Shown piece after piece: positions 1-12,849 of a DNA stretch of 64,000 nucleotides. This stretch comes from Glossina fuscipes (Eukaryota > Arthropoda > Insecta > Diptera > Glossinidae). Under the pieces are notes generated by a model, which was not told where the DNA came from, did not search any database, and saw only the letters and a program-made list of their open reading frames with translations. The DNA lies in contig NW_023998414.1 of assembly GCF_014805625.2 (NCBI RefSeq), forward strand, positions 4,991,747-5,055,746. The letters are read 5' to 3'. Position numbers and translations under genes: made by a program. The first letter of the stretch is position 1. Each line of letters begins with the position of its first letter.

Positions 1-33
<33 letters not shown>

Positions 34-70
34 TATGTAAATATTTTCAAAATATTGCTTTTTATTAGAC

Positions 71-301
71 ATGGATAAGGACCACTGTAAATTTGAAAAG
101 TGTATGTCTTTCAAACATCCAAGTTTGATCGGCCTCCCGTTGCTCAAAATTGTCCATATTCTCGTTACATTGTCGTTTATCGTGGTATTAAGATTTTTTC
201 GCATCATGAGGGAGAAGTACAAAACCAGTTTCGGCAAAATTTATTTGGATTATAATAATAATGATACGGATAAGCTTTACAGAGTACTTTATGACAAATA
301 A
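71..301 (+). CDS. Possible small membrane protein or terminal exon (weak)
   Basis: An ATG-started frame of 76 codons follows a poly(A)/AT-rich stretch. Residues about 20-45 form one strongly hydrophobic segment (PLLKIVHILVTLSFIVVLRF), flanked by basic residues, and the tail is hydrophilic with an Asn/Asp cluster. A pyrimidine-rich stretch ending in TTAG lies just before the ATG, so this could equally be the last exon of a gene that starts left of the window. I do not recognise the protein. In AT-rich DNA an open frame of this length with one hydrophobic stretch can arise by chance, so this is a weak candidate only. Confidence 0.22.
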   Translation: MDKDHCKFEKCMSFKHPSLIGLPLLKIVHILVTLSFIVVLRFFRIMREKYKTSFGKIYLDYNNNDTDKLYRVLYDK

Positions 302-2530
302 TGACTTATATCAGCGACAGTTAAATAACGAGACATAGTCTGATTCTGTGCAAAATAGAAGCTAACAAAAATTCAGGGAATTTTTGGGGTGTTTCTCTGA
401 TTAACTAGCCGTTGGATTGCTTGCTCTTTCATTCCCCGTTTACAAAGCAAAATCTTTCAAGTGGCTGCATGTATTCTGATCACTTTTTCACTTCGTCTTA
501 CACAGACAGCCTTTTGACTTTTTCGCTCTTTATAATTCTTCTCTTTTATCTTAATTATTAGTTTAAAGAATCGTAAAAAGGAAAGCAGGTTAGCGGTGTT
601 CCGCTCTTTCGCAAAAAGAGACCGGCAGAAAACCCTCTACACTTCATATATACGGTCGTCTGCTCTTGTCTGTTATGAAGACCGAAGACGTAAACCGAAA
701 TGATTTTATAAGGAAAACAGTGTAAACCGCAAACAACAATACATTTGCTCTGATAAGATAGCCGCTACTGTAAAGTTTTTAAAAAGCCACACAATTTTAT
801 TACCAACATATGAGTATTTCCCGCTTTAGAGCATAAGTAGATTTCACATTAAAGCGCGTAAACCGAAGCGATTCTATGGGCAAAACAGCGCAAAACCGCA
901 AACAATCGTAGACAAGCACTGCTAAGACGGCAGTTACCATACAGTTGGCAATGGTTAAGAAAACCTTTTTATTTTCTTTTCTTTTACTCTTTCGATGGCC
1001 TAATAGATGCTTTGAATTGTCGAGCATGTGGGAGAAAAAGAGAAATTTTTTTCCCAATTGATTACGTCTGTGAAACGAATGATGTCGTTCGCACACCAAT
1101 GCAAACAAAGAGTGGACTTTCTGGATCCATCATCTCATTCGTGCGTTTTGAAAGGTCTTTGCTTTTCTTGCAATAGATTTTTTTAGAGCTTTCGCCGGAA
1201 TAATTCGCACTTATTTCACACTTATCGGGTTGAGAGATAAGTTGGGTTGAGTGCAAGCGTAACGAAGCTTCTCAAATGCTTCTTCAAATGCATTAAAAAC
1301 TTGACAAAACATGCAAAAATATGCGCCATAGTGTCGTGCTCCTCTTAGGTTTCGCAACCGTTTTGACAAAATAAATCCAGTGGATGGTGGGTGTGAAAAT
1401 CATCAGGTGGCAGTATACGCATTTCGCCTCATAAAGTTCATATATTCTCAATCAGCATCAAATTTTAAATCGATCTAAGCATGTCCTTCTATCCGTCCGT
1501 TGAAAACGCTCTCTCTCTCTCTCTTGATGATAAAAACGAAGATATCGACCTCGAATCTAGCAAAGGCATTGAAAGTTGGTATACGCAGGTTGGTATCAAA
1601 AAGAGGTCAGATCGCTCAAGGGATGCGCTTACTGCAGGCTTTGAGTAAACTGAAAACGCTACTGTTTTCAAAGGGATAAAAATGTGACTCTGCCGATTAC
1701 TCCTAAACTGCTTTATGCTCTTTTTTTTTGACTGCTTTCTGTGCTTCATTTACAATATATAAGGGATTCGGCCATAGGTGAGTATAATTTTCTTGTTTGT
1801 TTTCATTGATTTCTGTTTGTTTTTTACGAACAATGCATGTTCATTATTTCTATGATATATGTCATTAGGAACATGTGTGCAATATCGTCAGTTTCAGTCC
1901 ACGGGCAAAGTTAACATTCAAGATTACAATCTGATTAGAAAGATCGAAGCGTATGACATATGTGCGCGAATAGTTTGTGACCTCCAAGAGACATCGTTTT
2001 AAAATCTGATTTGAGTAAGGACTCAGAAGCATAGTGATCGTAATGTGTGGCACAATTTAAAGAAAAACTAACATGAGATGAAGACGAGTATCGAACTAAA
2101 ATCGTTTCAATAATCATATATAATTTTTGTTTGTTTTTTTCTATTTCTTCTGCGAGTCATCAATAATCAAGAACAGATGACTTACTGAGTTGAGTAAAAA
2201 GGCTTCAATGTCGACACGAGATTTTTTGATTGAACAATGATAAAACTGGCAGTTACCTTATATATATGTACATATATATATGTACATATATTGATTTCCA
2301 TTTCGATCTGATAATTAATTTTTAGTTTCGATTTTTTCTTTTCGCCTTTCCTTCATTTCAATTTACCTTTTGTGATGAATCGGGCAAAGTTTTGTGAATT
2401 TGAAAAGAAATTATTATAAATTCATTTTTTTTGTTTTTTTTTTTTTGTTTTTTTTGTTATTGTTTTTGAGATATAATTTTTAATATTAAATCGTTAATAT
2501 ACAAACATATTTATATTGTAAATCGTTAAC
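302..2530. other. Intergenic, no gene recognised
   Basis: No frame with coding character is visible here. The stretch is AT-rich, with a short TATATGTACA microsatellite near 2265-2290 and poly(T) runs at about 2425-2455, immediately upstream of the next gene. Two similar 70-90 base segments near 680-770 and 845-940 (each with ...GTAAACCGAA..., an ATTYTAT...GGNAAAACAG motif and AAACCGCAAACAA) look like a diverged local duplication. Confidence 0.5.
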
Positions 2531-3865
2531 ATGATGGGTAAAGCGCGTTGGTCGATGACAAATGAGGCGCGTTCAGCGAACGATGTCCGTAGTTCATTCT
2601 TAGCAAGAAAAATTTGGGCAGAGAAGGAGCTTGTGAAAGCTATGTATAACGAAGAAGCTCTCACGATGACTGAGTCTGCGAAAAATATCAAAAAAAGGAA
2701 TAACCTTGAGATTTGCAATGAGCTGTGTAACTTAAAACACGAAGAATTGTTGAGAGAACGCCATCGAATACGAATGAAGGCGGATAAGGATGTACGTGAC
2801 TTTATGTCCGAACTTGGAATTGCAAAATTGAAACTGGCCGCTGATGAGCAACGGCTTTTAAAGGAAAAACGACTGGAAAAGGAAGGAGAACTTCGCCAGA
2901 GCGAGATAGATCAGAGACTTCATAAAATGCAGGAGAACGCTGAGTTGCTTAAAAAGGAAGAGTATGAACAGGAATTAAGCAAAGCGACTTTTCGCAAAGA
3001 GCTTGCAAAGCAAATCAGACAAAATGAAATTAAAAAATTGCGTAAAAACGAAGAGATATTAAGGGATCGCGAGGAAAGGATAAAGATTTTAGAAAAATTT
3101 AAAAATGATCAAATGGAAGAACAACAGCGAAAGCGAAATGAACGCAAAGAATGCGGACAGCAAATCCGAAAAATGATTGAAGACAACGCTCTCGTAAAAG
3201 CTCGCGAACGAGTTAAAGAAATCCAATGTGGCAAGCAATACCTAAGGTACCTGAAAGATAGGGAACTTGGAAGAGAAGAAACGCAATCTACAAGGAGGAA
3301 AAAATTGACGCATTTAAGAGCAATTGGTGAACGAATTGGTCTGGATGTATACAAAATTGAAATGGAAAAGCTTCAGCGATTGGAATTTTTATATAATTTG
3401 CACGCTGACGAGATGAAAGTTAAAGAGGAACGAAAAATGCAAGAAGCCCGCAAGAATGAAATGCTGAAAACGTTGACTTTCCGTGAAGAGATTCAGCGCG
3501 TAATGCTAGAGAGTGCCGCAGATAAGGAAGAAGAGAGGAGAAATCAAGAAGACGAACTTTGCAGATATAAGACCGCGCTCGCAGAGTATTTGGAAGAGCA
3601 AAACGAGCAAAATAGAAAAAATACACTTAAACGGTTAGAATATAGGAATGATTTGCGCAAAATGATCGAATTGAGACAGATGAAGGAAGCGGAAAGTGCG
3701 TATCAAGATAAGCTCGAACATGATCGTCACGTGAACTTGGAGAATCAACGATTAGAAGATGTCGCCAGAGAACGCCTATCGCTACTGAGAGTTGAACCAA
3801 AAGCTATATTAAAATATCTATCAAGTAAGGTTCTGACTAACGAAGAAAGAAAATTGTTCAAATGA
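2531..3865 (+). CDS. Intronless TPH-domain coiled-coil protein, MNS1-like axonemal protein
   Basis: The gene has 444 codons in one uninterrupted exon, with ATG at 2531 (a second ATG follows immediately) and TGA at 3863-3865. The product is almost wholly Glu/Lys/Arg-rich amphipathic helix. Residues about 70-440 look like the trichohyalin/plectin-homology (TPH) domain of ciliary proteins such as MNS1, CFAP53 and CFAP45. The tail (ERLSLLRVEPKAILKYLSSK) resembles the MNS1 C-terminus, where a short conserved segment follows the coiled coil, and the length is close to vertebrate MNS1 (about 495 residues). Known family members are inner proteins of the axonemal doublet microtubules, so I infer a role in sperm flagella. 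There is no signal peptide or membrane segment. Absence of introns is common for fly testis genes and would also fit retroposition. The coding and TPH calls are firm; MNS1 versus another TPH protein is less certain. Confidence 0.8.
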   Translation: MMGKARWSMTNEARSANDVRSSFLARKIWAEKELVKAMYNEEALTMTESAKNIKKRNNLEICNELCNLKHEELLRERHRIRMKADKDVRDFMSELGIAKLKLAADEQRLLKEKRLEKEGELRQSEIDQRLHKMQENAELLKKEEYEQELSKATFRKELAKQIRQNEIKKLRKNEEILRDREERIKILEKFKNDQMEEQQRKRNERKECGQQIRKMIEDNALVKARERVKEIQCGKQYLRYLKDRELGREETQSTRRKKLTHLRAIGERIGLDVYKIEMEKLQRLEFLYNLHADEMKVKEERKMQEARKNEMLKTLTFREEIQRVMLESAADKEEERRNQEDELCRYKTALAEYLEEQNEQNRKNTLKRLEYRNDLRKMIELRQMKEAESAYQDKLEHDRHVNLENQRLEDVARERLSLLRVEPKAILKYLSSKVLTNEERKLFK

Positions 3866-3967
3866 GAAAAAGATTAGGGCGAAAAGCCAACGCAAAAAGA
3901 GATGAAAATTAAACTATGCTTTTCTGCGACTCTAAGCACAGGCGAATACCTTGTTCATAAAAAATTT

Positions 3968-3973
3968 AATAAA
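3968..3973 (+). terminator. Candidate polyadenylation signal
   Basis: A canonical AATAAA lies about 100 bases after the stop codon of the TPH-domain gene, a normal distance for a short fly 3' UTR. AATAAA is frequent by chance in AT-rich DNA, so this is a position-supported guess. Confidence 0.45.
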
Positions 3974-4190
3974 ATTATAGTAAGACGTTCGCCTGTTAAT
4001 GGAGAAACATATAAAACTGTACCTATACGCAAAATTATAAAGAAAAAATTAAGTGAATAAGATAACCGTTGAAAAAAGCCTTCGTACTTCTGATTTAAAA
4101 CGTTAGAGAGCATCCCCCGAATAGATAGATATATAAAATCATTTAATATACCTTACATGGGTAATAATGAGAAGCGATCGTTTCCCCACT

Positions 4191-4340
4191 CTCGGGGCAC
4201 AATGTTCGAATAGTTAAGAATCGCGACTATCATGCCAGAGAATGTGGTTTCAAATCTCAGCGCGGTAGAGTTTACTTTGGTCGTAGGATGACGAGACATT
4301 GCTCAGTTGGTATAGCAAAGCATAACATTTATCGCTTGGA
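4191..4340 (+). mobile_element. tRNA-derived SINE-like element, degenerate copy
   Basis: A tRNA-like 5' portion is visible: an A-box-like segment near 4203-4222 (TTCGAATAGTTAAGAATC) and a B-box-like segment at 4246-4258 (GGTTTCAAATCTC), about 40 bases apart as in RNA polymerase III internal promoters. It cannot form a mature tRNA because the acceptor ends do not pair. The piece between and after the boxes (CATGC, AGAGAA, the B box, then GTAGA) matches the order seen at 32480-32661 on the opposite strand, so the two are probably copies of one SINE family. Borders are approximate. Confidence 0.45.
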
Positions 4341-7300
4341 CACAAATTCACTAGTCTACAATCACCTATTCTATCCCTTTCCCTTTCTTCACTATACGAA
4401 TTGAAGACATCGTCTAAGTCATTCATATTAAAAACAATCAAAAAAAAAAAAAACACAAAAAGAATGGAAAGGGTCCCATTTTATCTAAACCTTCTGCGTA
4501 CACAATTGAATGTACCGTGTAAAAGGTCGAATAGAAGATATACTGTTTATAAAGCTCCTGTAGTCGATACGACACAAAAACGCAAAGAAGGTGACTGTAT
4601 GACTGTATGCGCGAGCATAGGTGATCAGATGACTTTATAGGTTGCGTGTCGAAGGCTTGAGCTTGCTGGCAAATGAGAATCCGTTGATCTAAACTATTAG
4701 GTACAATGGGAAAGGGACCACTTTTTTCGCAAAAGAATTCTTATCGATGAACCTGATCGTGGTTTCATCGTATTTGTTAATAAGTAAAACTGCCGAAATT
4801 TTATGTCTGTTGTCCTATCTTTTCCATTCGTTCGTATTTTCTTCGCCGAATGTATAAATAGTTCTCGTAAATGTTTTTATCGCATAATATTCCAATAAAA
4901 AATTTGCTGTACGAGGCTTAAATCGTTTCTATTAATTGAATTAAATTAAAAAAATCTTTCTGAAAATGTTCTGATTTAGCAAACAGTACCTAAGTCGATT
5001 ATGCTGACCAAGATCGAATTCGCCGTTTATGAGATTATTAGAAATCGCTCCTTACTATATGCTTCCATTAAATCAATAAAAGACACAAGCTTCTCGTATT
5101 ATCTCTACATATTTCGTCTCGTTATGCGGATAACTCCTTACGTATTCAAAGGCAAAATCTCCATACCCTTCGCAATTTTTAATTGAAGAACAACACAACT
5201 TTAATGCCTATAAACTTGTTTTCGCGGACAAGATTTGTTGATTAACTTCAATCCAAGCCCTGTCAATAAACTCGTAGCACTATCCGATTTTTCCATATAT
5301 ACGTTCTCTATACGTTCTCTACATACTATAGCTACACAGAATGAAACAAACTTATATTAAAAGTCAATTGCATTAATTCGCCAAATTTTCCAAATTCTCT
5401 TCTAACTTGAATTCCCAGTCATGTTAGTATTCTCTTCAATACGGTCTCTTTCGTCGCCGTTACAAGTTATCAGCAATTGAAATTCTTCTGATAACATTCT
5501 AATGAAGACGTGGCATTATTTGCCATATACACACGCACGCCAATTGTTATGGATCACTAATTCGTTTTGGCACGGACCAATGAACCATAATAAAGTTGCC
5601 GCTACTGACTGCATAATGAACGGGAGGAAAGTTCAACGTCGTAACATATGCGAAGTACGTTCGATTAGGTTTAGAGCCGTCTACTTTGAAGAAATAATTG
5701 TTTTTGACTGGTCTTTCGGCAGCGCAAGTGATGCATCTGTTCCTCACTTATTGGATTCTTGTACGCATTTTCGAAATATAGAAATGGAACTCGACTTAGC
5801 CTCCTCTTCCCTGAGTGCGCAATTCATAATGACGATATTGTTGAGGCATCCTATTTTAAGTTACAGTAACATACGGGAATCGGTGTTAGATCGTCGTGGT
5901 CGCCTATTTTGCAATGTATGGGAAGGATTTAATAAATTTAGCATTTAGTTTCAACAAGTGCACTGACGCAACATATGATGTACACTGTAGCTTTTCTTAA
6001 TTTAAAAAAAAAAAAAAAATTACTTTCCTATCATATTGCTTGCATCTCCCAAGTCTCAAGCGCAGTTGCGCCTCGAACAAAGATTACGCTCTTTATTTTC
6101 TTTTATTTCATTTTCGTGTTTCATTTTCTTTTATTTTCAACGTATAGCAATAAAAACTTTCACTGATCAAATTATTATAACTTATATTAGCTTTTATAGA
6201 AAAGTTGAGGAAATCGGAAGAAAGCGTAACATTTCCATGGTTTAGTCATAAGTTTCTTCCACTAAATTTCTTTCTTTCCTTGTATCGTTAAATCGCTTAA
6301 TTAATTGGAAATGTTGATAACACCTAAAGGTATGCATCGTGTTTCCCGTCAAATGTAAATATTGGTAAGAAGTGTGCAAGTGAAATTTAAATTATACATT
6401 CATACATCTTTGAATCTTTGTTTTGCCGACGGCTTTGCATTTTCCCTTTGATCTGTTATTTAACAGAATCGATTAGCTTTGATCTGTTATGTTGGGCCTT
6501 TAACATTAGCTGCTTGGCGTTAACATTTCTGTTAAGTTGGTCATTTAACCATTTATTTATTATAAGCGACTCTGTGCTTTGCCTTTCAACAGGGAATTTA
6601 ACCATTTATTTATGGCGCCTACCTCAAGGTGGAAAACCGTGCTTATATGTTTAATGTCTCTTTCTCCGTTATAAAATTAATTTAATGTACAAAGCAGTTG
6701 TAGGAATTGAATAATTGCGAAAAAAATGAAAGAAAAGAAACTCAAAAATATTAATCGAGTGAAAAATTGAGAAAAATTAAAAATATTTCAAATAAAAAAA
6801 GCGTTTGTATATACTACCATACTAGCCTGCCCAACTGTGTCGTGGTACATATTCTCCACTCCGCAAAAATAAAGCTATCGTTAAAACAATTAGGAAATGA
6901 CTAAAATCGGTAAAATCTCACGCACAAACTGTGAACAGCTTTGCTTTTTTTTTTTTTGCTTGTTACCCGTAATGTACACCACACACACCATATATATATT
7001 GCCACCTTTATTCTGAAAATAGAAGAAATCAGCCACGCCCATTCAATCTTATAGAGTATGAAAATTCAGTTCTTTTTTTTTTTTTGGTCTCTTTTAGGAT
7101 AACGGTGATAGGCATATAATTTTCTTAGTTATATCGTTTGCGTTCACTTTGACAGTAACACCTGTTAAATTTAAAATTTTTAACAAGTGCAACAATGAAA
7201 TAGGAGAAAATAAAAGCGAGAAATTACATCCCTGCATGAAGGTTGTTGTGTTTGCTGGAATGAAACCGAGCAAGTTAAACGAAGCCAAATTCGAATAATA

Positions 7301-10300
7301 CAATTTAGATAATGCACTTTATACATCAACTCTGTAAATTGCCTGCCCGGAGGTTATGTTATGTTGCCGAATCGTTAATTGCTGACATTGTTTTTTTAAC
7401 ATCTTGTTTACCGAGAGAGAAATTTCTTTTTGCTTGTGTTTGAAAAGGGGAGAGAGAGAGAATCATTTTTAAAAATTGCTACATGAATATGAATATAAAT
7501 GTAAACATGTTCCAAATTTTCGATGTGAGCCGCCTATTTGTGAGAGTAAAATTCACTTTCTGAGAATAAAATTTACTTTACTGCAGATTCTTATGGAAAG
7601 CAGTTTTGACTCCTCTGAGAGTAAAACTTTTTCTCTTCACACATTTTTTATTACATATTTTTTTTGCCGTCGTCCGCGTCAACATAAACCATATAATTTT
7701 TTCTGTCCTCTTGTGTTACGGGTTAACATTAAATCCAAACTAAATTTCTCACATTTAAAGCACTTGACCAACTTCGACAAAGTGGGTAAATTCAGCCGTA
7801 ATTACAAGGAAACCATGTAGTTATGAGAGAGGGGTAGAGCTTTTAAAAGATGGGTTAGGATTTGAACTCCAGTTGATGTTAAATTCGCAGCATGAGGACA
7901 TGTTTTTTTTTTACATAGTTTTATATGTTGCCGTCGATTTCAGTGAAAAAACTGTTACAGTTAGAGATTTTTGTAAATAAATTTCGCTCATCTGACACAC
8001 GATGCAAAAAATAAGGAGTTTCCGAGAAACTTTTCTTCATTTTCGTTTTTTCCAAAGGCGAAAGTCTGAACGAAAGCCTACAGCTACATAGTTATATATA
8101 CATATGCACAAATGCACGTATAGTTTGAAAAGTTTGAAAATCTTTCTTAGGCCGCAGCCAAATTAATGTACTGCCGTAAGGTATGCACTATTTTTCAGGA
8201 AATAATGAGCAATAACGTAGCAGGCATACTCTTTGCTATAAAAAGAACACCTTACGGGATAATGTTATCCAAGCTACTTTTTTGTATTTCCAATTAATTG
8301 AATGAATGAATGGAGAATTTCGAACTATTAATGCTCAGCAGTGCTTGTCAATCTATTGCTAAACAATAAAAATTTCATCCCGACTGTCTGCCTATGTGGA
8401 ACTACACTAAATAAATCGAAAACCGGCAAAATTTTGGTTGATTAGATCAGACCCAGTTTCAAAATGCAGGCCTTATCTGCTTATTAAAGTTTTACTGCTT
8501 GTTTGATTCATGTAAACAGGAGCACAGAGAAAAGGTGAAGGAGGAAATCAAAGAAGCACCACATACAAGAAATGGAAAGCTACACGTAAAAGTATTTCGT
8601 TTTTTCTGTAGTTGAGAAATAGACTAAAAATGAGACAAATTCGCATGAGTTCTTCGCCTTTCATGGGACAACATTCTGATTAATTTTGTTGCCTTTAAGA
8701 CTTAAAAAAAAAAACGTCAAAAAATTAAAAATCCTTTTCTTCAATAGCTTACTGCCCGCAGACGTATTGATCTAACCGTTGGCATAGATATATGTTGTCG
8801 AGCCTGCTACAAGAAACTGATAATGTGTGTTTTTTTTGCCCGTTCATCTTGCTGCACTATAATATTTTCATTTACCATTTTACTGCTTGACTCATCATCT
8901 TAGAGTGTGTACGCCGAGTAACCCTAATACAAAATAAATATTCAAACAATTTGCAAGAATATTAAAAAAAAAAAAAAAACAAAAAAAAAGAAGTTTTTTC
9001 ATATTTCAAATTGAAAAAACTTTTACACTTAAAATATTTGCTATAAAAAAAAGGCAAAATAAAATAAAAGTACACTGGCTGTATTTATATGCAGGCGTGA
9101 CAAAACGAGTAATTGTGTAAATTGTTAAAGACACTACCGTTAATAGCGAGAAAAGGGTGCGGTCACCCGTAAGTATAGAATTTCAAATGAATCAAAAACT
9201 TATGGAGGAGAAAAATTATAAAAATAAAAATAACAAAATTCAATTAAACTAAGTAAATAGTGGAAAATTACTTTACTCAATTACTTACTACTTACAAAAA
9301 CAGGCAACAAGTTCCAAATTTTTGCCTCGTTAATGAAAACTTTGAGAACTAGGGCGGCAAGAAGCATGCGAACATGCGAAATGCATTGAAGATACCGTTG
9401 GCTTTTATCGCGTTCAGGCATTTCATAAAATACAAATCATTCAAAGTTCAAACGCGAAACATCTCTAACTGACTAATCGAAGCGAGCACTTTCTGCAACG
9501 AAATTTCTCAATTAATTTCTAACATGCACGTTCACATAGCATACATGGTTTCATATGCCGGCGTCCTTTCCTTTCCTCCTTGGAAGTGACCAATCGAAAT
9601 GCGTCCAACATATTCGATTTTTTTTTAATTTAATGATCGAATAATTATAATGAGAATAATTATTGGAAAAGTCAATTTCAAGTTTAATATATGGGCGGTT
9701 GGAAGGACAACGCCTTTTAAGCAACAAAAATTTCGGACTTACGTTTATATTTACTGAGCTAATGCATATACCAACACTGATTAACTGACTGCATAGGTTT
9801 TGCTAACATTATCTCTTTCGAGAAGCATCGCGACTGGCAATATTTTTATGTATTTTTAAAAATGTACGAAAATTCGAAAACAGTTATAGCTCTCTCCTCA
9901 TGAAGCTTAAGGAGGGAAAGCACTGCTTAAATTATCCGTTTTTTAATACATTTTATTTTTTCTTTCTTAGTCGGAAGAAGATGTAACAGAATAGTAATAT
10001 TTAAGGAATTTGTTAAACATATGTTTAATTTAAAAAAAAAAACAAAAAAAAGTTGCAACCCGTAGCCATTGCCACAAGACATCTTTAGATTAAGTGTAAT
10101 TGTTTAACTTTTCTTATAATAATTAGTGTAAGATTTATGTTTAAGAGTCAATTGAACTCGACTGTTGATTTATTTTAGTCGACTTTCATGTGTAAGTAAA
10201 TAAATAAATAAATAAATAATAGAAAGAACAAATAAATAAATAAATAAATAAATAATCGGACTACAGTGAGCTTTTAAGGCCCATTTATATCTTGAATTTA

Positions 10301-10528
10301 AACACTATTTTATATTGCATTTCTAGAATTTTTTTTTTTTTTTTTTGTTTTAATTCATTTTAAATAAGCAATTAACAGTAAAAAAAAAAAATAAAATTTA
10401 TTTGTAAATTTATAGCCGGCGATGATATCATAATTAATTCTTCTCCAACGGATTTTGCCGCGAGAAGTCTCGCAGCTGCACCGTATATTTCTACGTTGCG
10501 TTGTCCGCATACATCATAGGAAGTGCAT
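4341..10528. other. Intergenic, no gene recognised
   Basis: AT-rich sequence with homopolymer runs (for example 6003-6020, 6945-6958, 8965-8990). A frame of 148 codons at 5502-5948 has an open frame opposite it on the other strand, but it shows no recognisable domain, so I do not call it. Around 6440-6615 two short direct repeats occur (TTTGATCTGTTAT twice; ATTTAACCATTTATTTAT twice, about 57 bases apart). AAAT-type microsatellite lies at about 10198-10255. Confidence 0.5.
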
Positions 10529-10690
10529 GTACCCTACACCGCTTGTGGTACAGGGTATATTATTTTTGTGCGGAAGTTTACAACACTCAGAAGGGCTTAA
10601 GGTAGATCTACCGAATCATTTTCTTACGCGATCTTAGGTGCCTAGTAAATCTATCCGTCTAAGGTCTGCCCATGTATTTTCGTGTTTTCG
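10529..10690 (+). repeat. Fly-type interspersed repeat, core ACCCTACACC...GGTACAGGGTAT
   Basis: The core at 10531-10560 is an imperfect inverted repeat (ACCCTACACC, spacer, GGTACAGGGTAT). It is followed by TTTTTGTGCGGAAGTTTACAACACTCAGAAGG, split here by ordinary divergence from the same order seen at 11371 and elsewhere. This is the best-preserved copy in the window. No transposase is visible, so it looks like a non-autonomous or remnant element. Confidence 0.6.
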
Positions 10691-11370
10691 TTGTGATGAA
10701 ATTTTGTATACTGACGGGCTTTGAGCCAAGGCGCCTGAAAGTGCGTTATATGGAAAAAATTTGCAATTTTCAATTTTGCTCGGAAAAACTGGCTCTATAA
10801 AGCATTTGGGCACTCTCGATAGGTATTCAAAATTTTGTTCGTCTAGGATAATTTTTTAAAGTCTCTCTCCATTCCTACGCAAACTGTGAGTCGTTATATC
10901 CTAAAACGGAAGTTTAGCTCATAATAGTAAGTCTTATTCTTCTTCGATCTGAGGGCTTTCATGAAAGGTATGCCTCTTGCATAAAAAAGTTACTTTAGTT
11001 TTTTGTGTATTATCACGAAAGTGAATGAATGCCTGAATTAGACAAAGTAATGAAGGATATCTAATAGTCGACCTGGACTATGGGGACTATATGAGGTCCG
11101 TTGATGAATATTTCTTCTAGAACAGTACTGTACTGAAAGTTTGCAAAAAGGGAAAATAGAAAATAGCACACGGTCGTCAACTATTTATATATTCATTGCA
11201 TTCCAGTTTGAGCCCAAAGAAGGCAAAAAAATACTTTTGTATCAACTTAATCTTAGTCTATCAATCAAAGAAACCGTCAATCACAGTCAACCCGCAAATA
11301 CTTGCGTGCACTTGTTTATTTATACTACTTGTGCTTTTATCTTTTACTTATTTGTTTATTTATTTATCTT

Positions 11371-11500
11371 TTTATACCCTACACCACTTGCAATACAGGG
11401 CATATTAAGTTAGTGTGGGCTTAGGAGTAACACCAAGAAATGCTTAAGATAGCCCTGCCTTTTATTATAGCAATCGATTCATAAAATGGTTCGGATCGAT
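11371..11500 (+). repeat. Second copy of the ACCCTACACC interspersed repeat
   Basis: It starts with TATACCCTACACCACTTG and the paired half ACAGGGCATAT, then GTGTGGGC, AGTAACACC and AGAAATG, parallel in order to the copy at 10529. The tail runs into GATAG...ATCGATTC, matching similar tails of other copies in the window. Confidence 0.5.
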
Positions 11501-12818
11501 TCACTTTTTCAACCCCTCCCCAGACAACGCCTTATTTTGAAAAGTCATTATTAGGAAAATATTTGCAATTTTCAAAATTTCTCCACAAGAGTGACTAAGT
11601 AACAGCATTTCGATATTCTAAATTGGTGTGAATACGTTGAACCATTTTCAATTGCAATCTTTTGAACCCCCTCTCATATAACCGATCCTACGCGAACTGC
11701 ATCTTTGCGTGGCAAACAAATCGAATTTTCAATACTTCATAATCAAAAGTGACTCGGAATAGTAAATTAAGAAAAAAATTAGACTTACCGAGTTCGGACT
11801 ATTTACGTCAATTTTTTAAAGATTCTCAAGGATTCAACTTAAACACTTATATGGCAAAAAGGACCAAGTGTTAAAGTTTATGTTATGAAAACTTGTTCAT
11901 AATTATAATTTAATATAAAAATGAAGTGAACCTAACTTGAATGACATGGGTCTATTTTTTGGCCCCACTCCTATATAAGATATCCCATGAATAGTAAGTA
12001 AGTAAAAAAATGAACGGTAGGGAATTTGGATTACTTAGGTCTATTTTTTCGGACACATAACATATGCAGGGGGGTTTTGACGAAAACCAAGCGATATGAT
12101 TACTAAAACGAATGAATAACTATCTGTAGTAGGCGGAGTGTTGGTAGGGTTTGTAACTGGTCGACGTTGCCCGCCTATAATGTATTCACCTGCTTTTTAT
12201 TTGTTCATTTTTGTCAACTGTTCGATTGTTACCAAAAAATGCAGTTATTTTAACCTTTTCACTTGTAATTCATTTAGCATATAACTAATCATAGAGAATG
12301 ATATACACGCACATTTATTTATTTATTTATTTATGTTTTTTACTTTTTATTTTTTTTCATAAACAACATAATTTCGAAAATGAAATGGTCTACATGTATG
12401 AAAATATATTCAGGTATATGCTCCTACACTCACACTAACTCATGCGCATGTAAACACGCGTTGATTTTTTTTTTATTTTTTTTTTTGCTACACACTCGAT
12501 TGTCACAATGTCGCCAGTGGCAGTTGCAAGAAATGTCATTAGATTTGAAATAATATGCAAATAGTTAAATGGACGCACATACATGCGCATACCTTTTCTT
12601 TATTTAGTTGGCGATATTTTCTATAGAATTTACGCTATTCGCTTGCATAGATAAACACTTATGGACATTAACGCTGGGAATCTTACCCGATTGCAGCATT
12701 TTTATAACATGTTTCGTAATATTTTCACGTACCTTTATAGCTATGTTTCTAATATTAAAAAAAAAATAATTTTAAATAATTATACCAATAATTAAATGTT
12801 TACATGTCTTGCAAAAAA

Positions 12819-12849
<31 letters not shown>

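Noticed and set aside
5502..5948. Open frame of 148 codons (+) with an overlapping open frame on the opposite strand
   Set aside because: No domain, no splice context, unremarkable composition; long enough to note but explainable by chance or by a very decayed element. I could not match either strand to a family.
7476..7820. Open frame of 114 codons (+)
   Set aside because: It starts at TTG rather than ATG and is rich in Phe/Lys from AT bias; no recognisable features.
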